64,000 nucleotides of DNA from Opitutaceae bacterium UBA2377 (GCA_002344205.1 DDSZ01000033.1:11134-75133), one strand, 5' to 3'. Shown: positions 1 through 9,187, numbered from the stretch's first letter. The notes: a model not told the origin generated them from the sequence alone. Numbers and translations are program-made.

Positions 1-342
1 ACTGTACACCACGCGCCGGACGCCGACGCGCCGCGCGCACTCCAGGACGTTCAGCGAGCCGCGCACGTTGATGTCGGCGTCCAGCAGCGGGTCAGCCACG
101 GAACGGCGCACATCCACCTGGGCCGCGTGATGATCGACAAAATCCGGCCGCTCCTGCTCGAAGACTTGCGCCAGGCGCGGGTCCCGGACATCCAGCTGAT
201 AGAAGCGCGCGCGGGGGTTGAGGTGGCTGCGCCGCCCGGCCGACAAGTCGTCGACGACCGCGACCTCGTAACCCTCGGCCAACAACCGGTCGACGACATG
301 GGAGCCAATAAAGCCGGCTCCGCCGGTCACCAGGACTCGCAT
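1..342 (-). CDS. NAD-dependent sugar epimerase/dehydratase, partial (GalE-like)
   Basis: The 5' part of a gene that leaves the window at its left edge; about 114 residues are visible. It starts at ATG 342 with MRVLVTGGAGFIGSH, the GxxGxxG Rossmann motif of the extended short-chain dehydrogenases that act on nucleotide sugars, followed by VVDDLSAGRRSHLNP, a pattern usual for UDP-glucose 4-epimerases. The later VDVRRSVADPLLDADINV segment also fits that family. It would interconvert or dehydrate a nucleotide sugar in the cytoplasm for surface polysaccharide. It lies just downstream of a polyprenyl-phosphate sugar transferase on the same strand, which supports a polysaccharide role. The catalytic Tyr-Lys is outside the window, so the exact substrate cannot be stated. 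Confidence 0.85.
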   Translation of the reverse strand, partial: MRVLVTGGAGFIGSHVVDRLLAEGYEVAVVDDLSAGRRSHLNPRARFYQLDVRDPRLAQVFEQERPDFVDHHAAQVDVRRSVADPLLDADINVRGSLNVLECARRVGVRRVVYS

Positions 343-377
343 GCGTGGTCGTGCTCCTGAACAGACAGCGAACGCCC

Positions 378-383
378 ATTATA
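378..383 (-). promoter_or_regulatory. -10 box for the epimerase gene
   Basis: A perfect TATAAT on the minus strand, 35 bases before the epimerase ATG at 342. AGGAG, a plausible ribosome binding site, lies between them at about 352-356. No convincing -35 box is visible because that position falls in the GC-rich hairpin at 387-412. Confidence 0.5.
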
Positions 384-386
384 GAT

Positions 387-412
387 GAGGCCGGCGGGGG
401 TCCGCCGGCCTC
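387..412 (-). terminator. GC-rich hairpin after the sugar transferase gene
   Basis: An 11-base perfect inverted repeat (GAGGCCGGCGG and its complement) with a 4-base loop, 45 bases after the stop of the sugar transferase. There is no T-tract after it on the minus strand, so it is terminator-like rather than a canonical intrinsic terminator. It also overlaps the -35 region of the epimerase promoter. Confidence 0.45.
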
Positions 413-456
413 AGACGGAGGCAGCTGCCCGCTGGAGACGGGCCCCCGTCGCCAGG

Positions 457-1965
457 CTAATAGGCGCCCCGGCTGCGAATCACCGCCGGGAAAGTCTGGA
501 ACAGGATCTGCAGGTCCAGCCAGATTGTCCAATTGCGGATGTAGTACATGTCGAGGCGGACCCGGTCCTCATAGCTGACGTCCGAGCGGCCGCTGACCTG
601 CCACAGGCCGGTCAGGCCCGGGCGCACCGTGAGCAGGTTCAGGCCCCACTGGTTGTACTGGGCCATCTCCTGGGGGGCAATCATGCGCGGCCCCACCAGC
701 GACATCTCGCCGGCCAGCACGTTCAGCAGCTGAGGCAGTTCGTCCAGGCTGAACTTGCGCAGGAAGACGCCCACGCGCGTGACGCGCGGGTCGTTCTTGA
801 GCTTGTGGGTGCGGGCCAGCTCGGCCTTCAACTCCGGGTGCTGATCCAGGATGCGGTCGCCGTTGACGTGCATGGTCCGGAACTTGAAGGCGTCAAACTG
901 CTTGCCGTTCAGGCCCATCACGCGGCGCCGGTAGATGACCGGGCCGGGCGAATCCAGCTTGATGGCCAGGGCCAGCAGGGCCAGCAGCGGCAGGATCGCG
1001 AGCAGGCCCGGGATCGTCAGACAGTAGTCCAGGGCCAGCTTCAGGACGCTGTCGAAGCCGGTCAGACGGACCTTGTTGACATTGACCAGGGGCACGTAGC
1101 CCAGCTCCTGGACCTGCAGACCGGTGGTGATGATCTCGTACAGGCCCGACGACAAGCGCAGGTTGACCTGATCTGAGTTGCTGTAGCGCTTGAACAGCTC
1201 CAGCATCCGGTCGCGCGACGAGATCGCGCTGGTGGCCAGGACCACCTCTTCGATGCCGTAGCGCCGGATGAGCTTGTCCATCTGGTCCACCGAGCCCAGC
1301 GCCGGCAGGTTGTGGAAGAGCAGCGTGCCGGCCGGGACCTTCTCATCCACGAAGCCCACCAGCTTCAGGCCGGAGTGCCGGGACTTGAGGAGCTGCTCGG
1401 CCAGCCAGCGGCCTTCCTGGTTGGCGCCGACGATGACGGCCGGGGCCAGGAACAGGCCGCGCCCGCGCAACTGGTAGATGATGCGCCGCATCGCGAAGCG
1501 CCCGATCGCCACCAGCAAAAAGGCGAGCCCCCAGGCCACCAGAACCCAGCCGCGGGCCACCAGGAAAGTGGGCACCAGGAAGTCCAGGACCGCCACCGGC
1601 ACCAGGCCGGTCGTCGTTGCCCGGAAGAGCAGGTTGTACTCGCGCACGCCGCCGACCAGGTTGGCCGAGCTGTACAGCCCCATGACGGCGAAAATGCCGA
1701 GCCACAGCGGCACGATGAAGGCCACCACCAGCGCGCCGTAGTAGAACACGTTCGGCGCCGAGTCGCGGTAGAACAGCGGCAGGTCCAGCGTGAAGCGCAC
1801 GACGTAGGCCAGCCAGAAAGCCAGACCGACCATGGCGACATCGGTGATGACCAGCGCCACCACCAGCACCAGGGAACGCGTCCGGCGCGTCAGGCTCTGG
1901 AGTTCAGGGTAGACCGACACGGTTGAGACGGGCGAGATTTCGTCAAGCATAGGCTGGGATGCCAT
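457..1965 (-). CDS. polyprenyl-phosphate sugar-1-phosphate transferase (WcaJ-like)
   Basis: 502 residues. The N-terminal half has several hydrophobic segments (about residues 30-140) and a CoA-binding-like Rossmann domain. The C-terminal half is the bacterial sugar transferase domain, with [13 protein letters not shown], then [23 protein letters not shown] (split here as [12 protein letters not shown] and [11 protein letters not shown]), SLVGPR, and the usual end GAY. Such enzymes start lipid-linked polysaccharide synthesis by moving a sugar phosphate onto undecaprenyl phosphate in the membrane. The gene overlaps the upstream glycosyltransferase by 23 bases, so translation may be coupled. An alternative start is the internal Met at 1950. 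The transferred sugar cannot be told from sequence. Confidence 0.92.
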   Translation of the reverse strand: MASQPMLDEISPVSTVSVYPELQSLTRRTRSLVLVVALVITDVAMVGLAFWLAYVVRFTLDLPLFYRDSAPNVFYYGALVVAFIVPLWLGIFAVMGLYSSANLVGGVREYNLLFRATTTGLVPVAVLDFLVPTFLVARGWVLVAWGLAFLLVAIGRFAMRRIIYQLRGRGLFLAPAVIVGANQEGRWLAEQLLKSRHSGLKLVGFVDEKVPAGTLLFHNLPALGSVDQMDKLIRRYGIEEVVLATSAISSRDRMLELFKRYSNSDQVNLRLSSGLYEIITTGLQVQELGYVPLVNVNKVRLTGFDSVLKLALDYCLTIPGLLAILPLLALLALAIKLDSPGPVIYRRRVMGLNGKQFDAFKFRTMHVNGDRILDQHPELKAELARTHKLKNDPRVTRVGVFLRKFSLDELPQLLNVLAGEMSLVGPRMIAPQEMAQYNQWGLNLLTVRPGLTGLWQVSGRSDVSYEDRVRLDMYYIRNWTIWLDLQILFQTFPAVIRSRGAY

Positions 1966-3172
1966 GATAGCTATCCTCCAAAGCGGCAGCGATGTTGGCC
2001 CAGTCGTGACGGGTCGTCACATACTTCCGACCCGCCTGGCCGACCGCGTCTCGGCGGCCCGGGTCACCCAGCAGGCTCAGCACTGCGTCGGCGAAAGCCT
2101 GGGGCTCGTCGGCGATCAGGGCCTCGCGCCCCGGTTGGAGTTCCAGGGCGGACACAGACTGCGGCGTTGAGACGACCGGCGTGCCGCACGCCATGGCTTC
2201 GAGCACTTTATTCTGGATCCCAACGCCGTACGCCACTGGTGCGACGGCGAGGGTAGCTTGCTGAAGATACGGCCGTAGATCTGGAACGGTGCCCGTCACG
2301 GTGATGGCTGGATCCTGCGCCAACGCCTGGATCTGGGCCGTCGGCTCCTTGCCCACGATCCACAGCTTTACGTCTGGGCGTTGGGCGCGGATACGAGGAA
2401 AGACCGCCTGGACAAAGTGCAGCACCATGGTGACGTTGGCGTGGTAGCTCATCTTGCCGCTCATCACTACCGTGGCCGGCTCCCGCTTCACCCCCGGTGC
2501 GACACTAAAATAGTCCAGATCCACTCCATTTGGAATCACTCTTAAGTCCGGCGGAGGACTTTGGTTGGAGGCTGGTTGGCGGGCCGCCAGCTCCAGCAGC
2601 GCAGCGCGGTCCATCGGCGCGGTCACCAGGGTCCGGTCGAACTGCCGCACCAGCCAGCCTTCATAGTGTTCCGTGCGGCCCAGCTCCAACCCGGAGATCA
2701 GCCGGCTCGCCAGCCGCCGGCTGCGCGCCGCCGCATGCCGGAACAACAGGCTGATGCAGTCGACGCTGTCCCAAACGATCGGGAAACTCGCGCCCTGGCG
2801 GTCACGCCACTGCTTGATGTGAAGCCCGTACCAGGCCCCGCGCAGGTGCTCGACATGCACCACGTCGGGCTGGAGCGTCTCCAACAGCCCGGCCGGGATC
2901 AACTCCGGCTGCCAGCAGTAGGCGGCCTGGAGGGGCGTCCGGCTCGGCAGGACGCCCACACAATTCAGGGCGGAGCGCCAGGCCGGCAAGGACACGGCGC
3001 GCACGTCCACGCCCTCGCCCCGCAAGGCCTCGACGTCGGCGCGCTCGGCAGCCGCTGTCCAGGTCGTCAGGACCGTCACCTGATGGCCGCGGTGCACCAG
3101 CCGCCGGATGAAGTTGTACGGCCGCACCCGGATCAGGTTTGGCACGTAGGGCACAACAAAAAGAATGCGCAT
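1943..3172 (-). CDS. glycosyltransferase family 4
   Basis: About 409 residues from the start chosen here (MRILFVVPYVP), which matches the usual GT4 N-terminus; the open frame extends to 3208 with 12 residues that look non-coding. The N-terminal domain shows RPYNFIRRLVHRGHQVTVLT. The C-terminal nucleotide-sugar domain has PNGVDLDYF and KVLEAMACGTPVVSTPQSV, the E-x7-E region of retaining GT-B enzymes. It would add a sugar to a lipid-linked glycan in the cytoplasm. It overlaps the sugar transferase downstream, so the two form a surface polysaccharide unit. Donor and acceptor are unknown. Confidence 0.9.
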   Translation of the reverse strand: MRILFVVPYVPNLIRVRPYNFIRRLVHRGHQVTVLTTWTAAAERADVEALRGEGVDVRAVSLPAWRSALNCVGVLPSRTPLQAAYCWQPELIPAGLLETLQPDVVHVEHLRGAWYGLHIKQWRDRQGASFPIVWDSVDCISLLFRHAAARSRRLASRLISGLELGRTEHYEGWLVRQFDRTLVTAPMDRAALLELAARQPASNQSPPPDLRVIPNGVDLDYFSVAPGVKREPATVVMSGKMSYHANVTMVLHFVQAVFPRIRAQRPDVKLWIVGKEPTAQIQALAQDPAITVTGTVPDLRPYLQQATLAVAPVAYGVGIQNKVLEAMACGTPVVSTPQSVSALELQPGREALIADEPQAFADAVLSLLGDPGRRDAVGQAGRKYVTTRHDWANIAAALEDSYHGIPAYA

Positions 3173-3287
3173 CATGTTGACGATAAGCGACAACCCCTGA
3201 GCCTTCAATAACGCGCAGGTCCTAGCCTTTGCGGGCTATTACGGGAATGGCCCAGTTGAGGCAGTCCGGCGGGGGCGCCCTGCCAAT

Positions 3288-3322
3288 GTTAAAGAAAAAG
3301 GCCAGGGCGCCCTGCCCTGGCC
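3288..3322 (-). terminator. intrinsic terminator after sortase/small membrane protein
   Basis: On the minus strand an 8-base stem GGCCAGGG...CCCTGGCC (3300-3322) is followed directly by TTTTTCTTT (3291-3299). It lies 22 bases after the stop of the small membrane protein, so it ends the sortase operon before the glycosyltransferase gene. Confidence 0.85.
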
Positions 3323-3343
3323 GAGGCCAATCAACGCAGCGGT

Positions 3344-3574
3344 CTATCGAATAAAGAACGACAGCGCGACCAAGATGACGATGAACGTCCCGGCCAGCGC
3401 GCCGATCCGCGTCAGATCTTTCTTGGTGTCGCTATAGTCGAACTCCGACGGGTTGATCTCCGGGCCGGCCGCTTCGACGGCCCGCTCGGCCCCACCGCCG
3501 AGCGCCATCGCCGGCCCCGTGCCCATCGGCACATTCGGTTGACGCAGTTTCTTAGCCTTGCGTACTTTGCTCAT
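3344..3574 (-). CDS. small one-helix membrane protein, unknown
   Basis: 76 residues. A basic N-terminus (MSKVRKAKKLRQ) is followed by a Gly/Ala-rich stretch and a FDYSDTKKDLTRIG segment, then a single hydrophobic helix near the C-terminus (about residues 57-75, ending FFIR). The layout fits a small membrane-anchored protein with most of the chain in the cytoplasm. I do not recognise the family. It follows the sortase gene by 35 bases and both end at the terminator at 3288-3322, so they are probably co-transcribed. It lacks a sortase sorting signal such as LPxTG. Confidence 0.7.
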   Translation of the reverse strand: MSKVRKAKKLRQPNVPMGTGPAMALGGGAERAVEAAGPEINPSEFDYSDTKKDLTRIGALAGTFIVILVALSFFIR

Positions 3575-3609
3575 AACCCACTCTCCGTCCGGTTTCAGGC
3601 CGTGGCCGC

Positions 3610-4512
3610 CTACTGCGTGCGCAGATCGGCGTTGACCACGATCCTTTGGTTGTCAATCAGGTAAGGATAACACGAAATGAGCGTAAGGGAAGAGTGGACG
3701 GTGGGCGCCAAGACGCTCACCTCGGTCGGCTCGACGATGCGCGTCCCGGTGATGAAGTAGGTGTAGATCTGGCTGACCGTGTGAATCTGGATCTCATCAC
3801 CCGGCTGCAGCCGGTCCAGGTAGCGGAAGATTTCGCCGAAGATATCGTTGTGGGCGGACAGCACCAGGTTGCCGGGCTGGCCCGGGTCGCCGCTGCCAAT
3901 GTGCTGGCCCACGCCCTTCTTGAGCTGGTCCCAGCCGTCGCCCTGCACGATGGGCGCGTCCACGTTGAGGGCCGGGATGACGATCCGGCGCGCCTGGGTC
4001 GGTCCCTGGGTGGGCAGGGCCGGTGCCGGCAGCGCCTGCCACAGCGAGCGCATGGACTCCGGGATCTCGGCCGCGTTGAACTGGGCGCCGCCCGGATCGG
4101 TCGGCGGCGTATGGCCGGACGGGAGCACGATGGCCGTGATCACGGGCGTCGGCACCAGCGTCGGCAACGCCTGCACGCTCTCGGCGATGGATTGAGCGGC
4201 CTCCTGGTTCAGGCTGTCCAGGATGTTCTTGCCGTTGTAGATCACGTACACCAAGCCCACCACGGCCGCGATCTCGATCAGCAGCAGCACGGCGTCGAAC
4301 AGCCGGCGCGCCAGGCTGCGCGGCCGGGGCGGAGACTCAGGCCCCGGCGCGCCGTCGGCGGGCGGCAGGACGCCCACCGGCACCACCGGCCGGGCACGGC
4401 CCGTCTCGCGGTAGCGCGCCAGGCGGGCCTCCCGCGCCTCGCGCTTCTTCTCAGACAGCACGCGCTGCAGTTCGGCGATGGAGAGGTCGTCTACGGAACG
4501 GCGGTCTTTCAT
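3610..4512 (-). CDS. sortase (class D/E-like transpeptidase)
   Basis: 300 residues. A cytoplasmic Arg/Glu-rich head (1-70) and one membrane helix (about 71-93) precede a Pro-rich linker and a C-terminal sortase domain (about 175-298). The catalytic set is visible: His221 in LVLSAHND, Cys281 in TLISCYPY, and Arg290 in DNQRIVV. Sortases cleave a sorting signal of secreted proteins and join them to the cell envelope. Sortases are known from Chloroflexota as well as from Gram-positive bacteria, and are not usual in Opitutaceae, so this gene helps separate the left part of the window. No sorting-signal substrate is visible nearby. Confidence 0.9.
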   Translation of the reverse strand: MKDRRSVDDLSIAELQRVLSEKKREAREARLARYRETGRARPVVPVGVLPPADGAPGPESPPRPRSLARRLFDAVLLLIEIAAVVGLVYVIYNGKNILDSLNQEAAQSIAESVQALPTLVPTPVITAIVLPSGHTPPTDPGGAQFNAAEIPESMRSLWQALPAPALPTQGPTQARRIVIPALNVDAPIVQGDGWDQLKKGVGQHIGSGDPGQPGNLVLSAHNDIFGEIFRYLDRLQPGDEIQIHTVSQIYTYFITGTRIVEPTEVSVLAPTVHSSLTLISCYPYLIDNQRIVVNADLRTQ

Positions 4513-4566
4513 AACCTGCCTATGGGCGGAAAACGGCGGCCGGCCGCGGGGCCGCGCCCGGCGGGT

Positions 4567-4588
4567 AAAAAATACCCGGATTGCCGGG
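4567..4588 (-). terminator. small intrinsic terminator after the cyclase gene
   Basis: On the minus strand CCCGG-CAAT-CCGGG is followed by TATTTTTT. It lies 64 bases after the cyclase stop and 55 bases before the sortase ATG. The stem is only 5 bases, so strength is uncertain. Confidence 0.55.
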
Positions 4589-4651
4589 CGGACGCAAGCG
4601 CCGGGCCATGGCCTTTGGCGGCCGAAGGCCGGCGCCTTGCTCCCGGCCCGC

Positions 4652-5731
4652 TCAGACCGCGTCCGGCCCGGTCAGGCAGTAAACGGTCAGTTCGCCGTCC
4701 AGGCCTTTCAGCGCGGCGCGCGTCGTCTGCAGCGGCCGCCCGGCCAGCAAAGCCGCGGCCTCGGCCTCGCCGTGGACGGCGTCGGTGAAGGCCACGTCAC
4801 GCCCGCGCGAGAGGCCCTGGACCCGGGCCGCGACATTCACGGTGGTGCCGAAGTAGTCCGGCCGGTCGTTGAGAGTGACGTGCAGACAGGGCCCGCTGTG
4901 CAGGCCGATTTTGAGGATCAACTGCTCGTCGCCGGCCAACCGCTCGCGCTGGTTGAGGCGCGCGATCCCGGCCTGCATCGCCAGCGCGGCCTGCAAGGCC
5001 TCGGCCGGCGTCTGAAAGGCGGCCATGACAGCGTCGCCGATGTTCTTGACTACCGTGCCGCCGTGCCGATCCGCCGCCGCGAATAACTCAGCGAAGTGCA
5101 GGCGCACCAGGTGGTAAGCGCGCGGGTCGCCGCGCTGAGCGTACAGCGCCGTGGAGCCGGCCAGGTCCGTGAAGAGCAAGGCCACGCGCGCCACCTCCAG
5201 GCTCTCGTCTGGGAGCAGCCGCTCCTGCGGGAAGAGCCGTTGAAATTCCGGGAGCAGCAGCAGGGTGTGGCCGGGGACGGCGCCCAGGCGCGCCTCCACC
5301 TCCGCCCGGTAAGCACGGTCGTCGGCCGCCGGGGTCAGCGCGCGGAAGCGGCGATGGACGCTGAAGGTGACGCGGACCTCCTGGTCCAGCCGGGGTGCAT
5401 GGGTGGCCTGACAGAAGCTGCAGGTCGTTTCGTGCCGCAGCCCGTTAAGCCCGGTGTGGGCGGTGGCCTGCCCGCAGCGCGGGCAGCGCACGTCCCAGTG
5501 CAGGGTGATCAGGCCTTCATACAGGGCGGCCACGAGCAGCCGCAGGGCGCCGCGTTCGTCGAGGCCGAGTTGTTCGGCCAGGTGGCGCGGGTTGGCGTGG
5601 TAGACCGCGCGCGGCGCGGATCGCTCCAGGAAGGCGGCCAGCCGGCCGCCCTCGGCGGGGCTGAAGCCGTGTTTCTCCAGGTTGGCGGCGGCGGCGGCCA
5701 GACTGGGGCGGCGCTGGAACAGGGAGACCAT
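4652..5731 (-). CDS. adenylate/guanylate cyclase, class III, with zinc-ribbon N-terminus
   Basis: 359 residues. The N-terminal part (about 1-175) has a winged-helix-like stretch and a zinc ribbon with Cys83/Cys86 and Cys104/Cys107, as in DUF5939-type cyclases. The C-terminal catalytic domain (about 182-325) has metal-binding Asp189 in LFTDLAGST and Asp233 in NIGDAVMAAF, and the NVAAR motif (Asn299, Arg303). All key class III residues are present, so it should be active; Lys229 before NIGD favours ATP. There is no membrane helix, so it acts in the cytoplasm. It is transcribed alone, with a terminator after it. The signal sensed by the N-terminus is unknown. Confidence 0.9.
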   Translation of the reverse strand: MVSLFQRRPSLAAAAANLEKHGFSPAEGGRLAAFLERSAPRAVYHANPRHLAEQLGLDERGALRLLVAALYEGLITLHWDVRCPRCGQATAHTGLNGLRHETTCSFCQATHAPRLDQEVRVTFSVHRRFRALTPAADDRAYRAEVEARLGAVPGHTLLLLPEFQRLFPQERLLPDESLEVARVALLFTDLAGSTALYAQRGDPRAYHLVRLHFAELFAAADRHGGTVVKNIGDAVMAAFQTPAEALQAALAMQAGIARLNQRERLAGDEQLILKIGLHSGPCLHVTLNDRPDYFGTTVNVAARVQGLSRGRDVAFTDAVHGEAEAAALLAGRPLQTTRAALKGLDGELTVYCLTGPDAV

Positions 5732-5829
5732 GCTGACCTCGCGGAGAGGGAAAGGGCGGCCGAGGGCCGTCCAGCCGCCAAGGATAGGACGAGGCAGGCG
5801 GTCGATTTGTTACACAGCCAACGCGGCGG

Positions 5830-7563
5830 TTAGGGCCCGCTGTGGCGGAAGACCATGAGTTCGCCGCCGTTGCCCTCCATTACCAGGAGCTTGCCGCTGA
5901 CGTAGGTGTAGCGCGGCCGCATCCCGTCGCTGTAAGCCTGGGAGGCCGAGGTCGGTGTCGGCGGATCGAAGGTGTTCCAGTAAGTCCAGAAGCCGGGGCC
6001 GTCCCAGTAGCGTCCATCGCCAAACAGGGTCAGCCCACAGGTGGTGGAGTGCGTCGTCGCGTTGAAGTTGCCGCAGGACGCCTGGCGTCGGATGACGGCC
6101 GGCCGATTGGCGGTGACGATAGGGTTGGAGTAGGACAAGCCGCGGCTGCTGGCGCGGTCGGTGATGCGCACGGCCTCGCTGGCCCCCCAATGGGCGTGGA
6201 AGAGCGTCGTGCCTGCCATCGTGATCGGGTTGAGCTCGTCGGTGACATGAATGTAGGAGTTGCCGCCGGCCCCGTTGTAGCGGCTCATGCGCACGAAGCG
6301 CAGGTCGCCGGCCGCCAACCCGGAGATCGTACTGCCATCCAGCACCATCTCGCCCATGTGCGAGTCCCACCGGCCGTCGGGCGGGTTGGACTGCCCGTTG
6401 CGGAAGGGGATATAAGCCACCTGCTTGCCATCCGCCCAACTCCGCACCACGGGCAGCGGCCCGGTGGTGAGGCAGGCCTGGCCGCTGCATAAGTCTTCCG
6501 TGCCGCCATACCCCACAGCTGGGATAAACTTCTTCGTGCCGTCGTCCAGGTTGAGGGCGAACAGGTTCTGCTTGGCGGCGTTGTTGTTGAGGAACGTGCG
6601 CGCCTCGCCGTTGCTGTTCGGCCAGATGCCCTTGGCGTTGCCGGTATAGCCCCACAATCCGGCGTTGTGCTCCAGGCGCATGCGCAGGAAGACCACGCCG
6701 GCGCTGTCAGCCACCACCGGCCAGTACCAGCGGTACTCGTACTGGTTGGCGGTCGGCGGGTTAGACGTGGGCTTCACCTTCCACTTCTGCGTGCCGCTGC
6801 TGTTGTTGACAGCGTGCACATACAGGTCGGATGTGCCAAAGACCAGGACGTCGCGCGAGGCGGAGTAGGCCAGGCCGCTGCCGCGCACGGTGTCGCTGCC
6901 GGCCGAGTACACCCAGGCCTGGGCCAAGGTGACGGCGTTGACCTTGTGCAGCTGGCCGTTTTCGGCCAGGGCGTAGACGAAACCGTCGGCCACGAGCACG
7001 GCGCGGTTGACGGGACTGCCGACGGTGTAGGTGGTGGCGGCGCCCGTGGCGGCGTTTACCTTGTAGAGCTTGCCGTCGGCGCCGCCGGCGAAGACCATGC
7101 CGGTGGCCGGGTCATAGGCCGGGGTCGCGTTGAAGGTGGTCGCGGTGAGGTTCCAGCGCGCCTGGCCGCTGTCGGACGCCAGCGCATACAGCCCGTTCGC
7201 CCCGGCCGGCACAAACACGGAGCCGCCGCCCGCCACAGTGCGCGCCTCGCGCGGCGCGTTGTAGAAGTGGTTGCCGGTGCCACCGCTCCCGTCCGGGCCG
7301 TTCCACGTCCACAGCAGCGTCCAGGGCTCGGCCGGCTCGATATTGATGTAGCCGGTGCGCTGGGCATTGCCGGCCTCCTGCGTCCACTCGGCCAGGTTGG
7401 TGTAGGAGCGCGACGCCCACGGCAGGTAGACCGTGGTGGTGGCCAGTGGATCCGCCTGCCCCAAACGCTCGCCGGCGCAAGCCGGGCCGGCCGCCATCAA
7501 CCCCACCAGGACGGCCAGAACACCCTGGCCGACCCACCGTGAAATCCAGCGCAGCTTAACCAT
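5830..7563 (-). CDS. secreted PQQ-like beta-propeller protein
   Basis: 577 residues. An N-terminal signal peptide (about 1-30, ending GPACA) is followed by TTTVYLPWAS, a YLP motif common near the ends of secreted Chloroflexota proteins. The body has repeated propeller-type blades such as GLYALASDSGQARWNL, KLYKVNAATGA, and YVHAVNNSSGTQKWKV, typical of PQQ-like/outer-membrane-assembly repeats. It lacks obvious enzyme motifs, so it may be a structural or binding protein outside the cell. An AGGTG ribosome site precedes the ATG, and a terminator hairpin ends only 10 bases before that ATG, so transcription of this gene may be attenuated or start after the hairpin. Exact function is unknown. Confidence 0.8.
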   Translation of the reverse strand: MVKLRWISRWVGQGVLAVLVGLMAAGPACAGERLGQADPLATTTVYLPWASRSYTNLAEWTQEAGNAQRTGYINIEPAEPWTLLWTWNGPDGSGGTGNHFYNAPREARTVAGGGSVFVPAGANGLYALASDSGQARWNLTATTFNATPAYDPATGMVFAGGADGKLYKVNAATGAATTYTVGSPVNRAVLVADGFVYALAENGQLHKVNAVTLAQAWVYSAGSDTVRGSGLAYSASRDVLVFGTSDLYVHAVNNSSGTQKWKVKPTSNPPTANQYEYRWYWPVVADSAGVVFLRMRLEHNAGLWGYTGNAKGIWPNSNGEARTFLNNNAAKQNLFALNLDDGTKKFIPAVGYGGTEDLCSGQACLTTGPLPVVRSWADGKQVAYIPFRNGQSNPPDGRWDSHMGEMVLDGSTISGLAAGDLRFVRMSRYNGAGGNSYIHVTDELNPITMAGTTLFHAHWGASEAVRITDRASSRGLSYSNPIVTANRPAVIRRQASCGNFNATTHSTTCGLTLFGDGRYWDGPGFWTYWNTFDPPTPTSASQAYSDGMRPRYTYVSGKLLVMEGNGGELMVFRHSGP

Positions 7564-7573
7564 GGCACCTCAC

Positions 7574-7598
7574 AAAAAAACAGCGGCCGGACGGCCGC
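7574..7598 (-). terminator. intrinsic terminator between tldD-like gene and propeller gene
   Basis: On the minus strand GCGGCC-GTCC-GGCCGC is followed by TG and a run of seven T. It lies 118 bases after the tldD stop and its T-tract ends 10 bases before the next ATG (7563). It can end tldD transcripts; because it sits right before the ribosome site of the propeller gene it could also act as an attenuator. Confidence 0.75.
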
Positions 7599-7640
7599 GC
7601 GTGATGACCCCCGCAGACCCTGGCAAGCCTGGGCCTGCCG

Positions 7641-7652
7641 GTTAATTTTAAC
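7641..7652 (-). promoter_or_regulatory. AT-rich palindrome, possible promoter/operator
   Basis: GTTAAAATTAAC is a perfect 12-base palindrome in an otherwise GC-rich spacer, about 80 bases before the propeller gene. TAAAAT inside it could be a -10 box. If so, the terminator at 7574-7598 lies inside the leader of that transcript. Confidence 0.35.
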
Positions 7653-7716
7653 GTTCAACGCGAAGGCGCCTCCACCGGAAAAATACCGAGGCCGCGCGCG
7701 GACGCTACGGAGGGGC

Positions 7717-9180
7717 TTACTCGAGGACACCGACCCGGACACCGCGAAAACGGGCCGGCGCGGCGCCGTGGCCGGTGTGCATCACCTGAACGGGCTGGCC
7801 CTTGCCGCAGTTGGGCGTGCCATACATCGTCCAGTGTTCGGCCGAACAGACCGCGTCACAGCTGTTCCAGAAGTCGGGCGTGTTGCCGGTGTAAGTGCAG
7901 TTCTTGAGCAGCCGCCCCAGCCGGCCGTTCTTGATCTCGTAGCCGACCTCGGTGCCGAACTGGAAGTTGTAGCGTTTGTCGTCGATGCTCCAGGAGCGGT
8001 TCGTCTCCATCAGGAGGCCGCTCTCGGTGTCCGCGATCAGGTCGGCCAGCCGCCAGGCGCCGGGTTCCAGGCTGACGTTGGTCATGCGCACCAGCGGCAG
8101 GCGGTTCCAGCCGGCCGCGCGCATGCAGCCGTTGGACGGGAGCTCCAAGCGCGCCGCGGTCTCGCGCGACATCAGGTAGCCGACAAACAGCCCGTCCCGC
8201 ACGATCGGCGTCGTGGCGGCCGGCACGCCTTCGTCGTCCCAGCCGAACGTCCCCAGGCCGGTCGCGCGCACGGCGTCGGCGGTCAGGTTGACCACCTCGG
8301 CGCCATAGCGGAATCGGCCGCGCTTCTCCAGCGTCAGGAACGAGCCGCCGGCGTAGTCGGCCTCCGTCCCGAAGACGCGGTCCAGCTCGGTGGGATGGCC
8401 GCAGGACTCGTGGATCTGCAGCGCGAGCTGCGCGGCGCCCAGGATCACATCGGTGACCGTGTCGTGCGGGCAGGCCGCCGCCGACAACAGCTGCCGGGCC
8501 TCCGTCGCGACGCGCTCCGCCTGGCCGGGCAAGTCCATGGCCAGCACGTACTCCCAGCCGGCCGTGCCCTGCTGGCGTTCGGCCGAGTTCGGATAGGAGC
8601 GGCGCTGGACGTCGTCGGCCGTGATCGCCGTGGCCATGATCCCGCCGCCGGCTTCATACAGGGTCTGCGTGATATCAGCGCCTTCGCTATTGGCGAAGGC
8701 CTTGCGCTCGCGAACGAAGATCAGGCTGCCATGCCGGACGAGCGTCTCGCCGGCGCGGCGCGGCCCGGCGGCGCGCGCCATGGCGGCGTCGGCCGCGAAC
8801 AACAGGCCCAGCTTAGCGTCCGTGGAAATCGCGAACGGGTCTACCTGGAGCGGCGTCGTATAGGCGCCGCGGCTGGTCACCGCCGCCCCTAATCGGATCG
8901 AGCCATTCCGCGCCAGGCCGGACGCCCGGGCAATGCGCACGGCCTGGGCGGCCACGCGGTCGACCTCGGCCGCCGTCAGGGCCCGGCTGCTGGCAAACCC
9001 CCAGGCGCCATCCACCAGGACGCGCACGCCAAAGCCCGCCGATTCGACGTAGCTCAGGCCGTCGACGACGCCGTTCTTAACCGACAGGCTTTCCTCGGTC
9101 GATTCAATCAGGCGCACATCGGCGTAAGCCGCGCCGAGCAGGTGGGCGGTTTCCAGGGCACGGGCCAGCAACGGATCCAT
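7717..9180 (-). CDS. tldD: TldD/PmbA-family metalloprotease
   Basis: 487 residues from ATG 9180; the open frame runs on far upstream, but that part is antisense to pyc and is not coding. TldD hallmarks are the zinc motif HESCGH (His257, Glu258, His262) and the Cys of NCGKGQPVQ near residue 463. Other typical segments are DVRLIESTEESLSVKNGVVD at the N-terminus and GTFGWDDEGVP. TldD with its partner TldE/PmbA processes peptides, for example microcin and modified peptides, in the cytoplasm. No tldE/pmbA lies next to it inside the window. It diverges from pyc, and its promoter suggests a leaderless mRNA. Confidence 0.92.
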   Translation of the reverse strand: MDPLLARALETAHLLGAAYADVRLIESTEESLSVKNGVVDGLSYVESAGFGVRVLVDGAWGFASSRALTAAEVDRVAAQAVRIARASGLARNGSIRLGAAVTSRGAYTTPLQVDPFAISTDAKLGLLFAADAAMARAAGPRRAGETLVRHGSLIFVRERKAFANSEGADITQTLYEAGGGIMATAITADDVQRRSYPNSAERQQGTAGWEYVLAMDLPGQAERVATEARQLLSAAACPHDTVTDVILGAAQLALQIHESCGHPTELDRVFGTEADYAGGSFLTLEKRGRFRYGAEVVNLTADAVRATGLGTFGWDDEGVPAATTPIVRDGLFVGYLMSRETAARLELPSNGCMRAAGWNRLPLVRMTNVSLEPGAWRLADLIADTESGLLMETNRSWSIDDKRYNFQFGTEVGYEIKNGRLGRLLKNCTYTGNTPDFWNSCDAVCSAEHWTMYGTPNCGKGQPVQVMHTGHGAAPARFRGVRVGVLE

Positions 9181-9187
9181 GCGCCCG

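Noticed and set aside
4513..4651. GC-rich inverted words before the sortase gene as a riboswitch
   Set aside because: Only a small terminator hairpin is supported; no conserved aptamer pattern was recognised.
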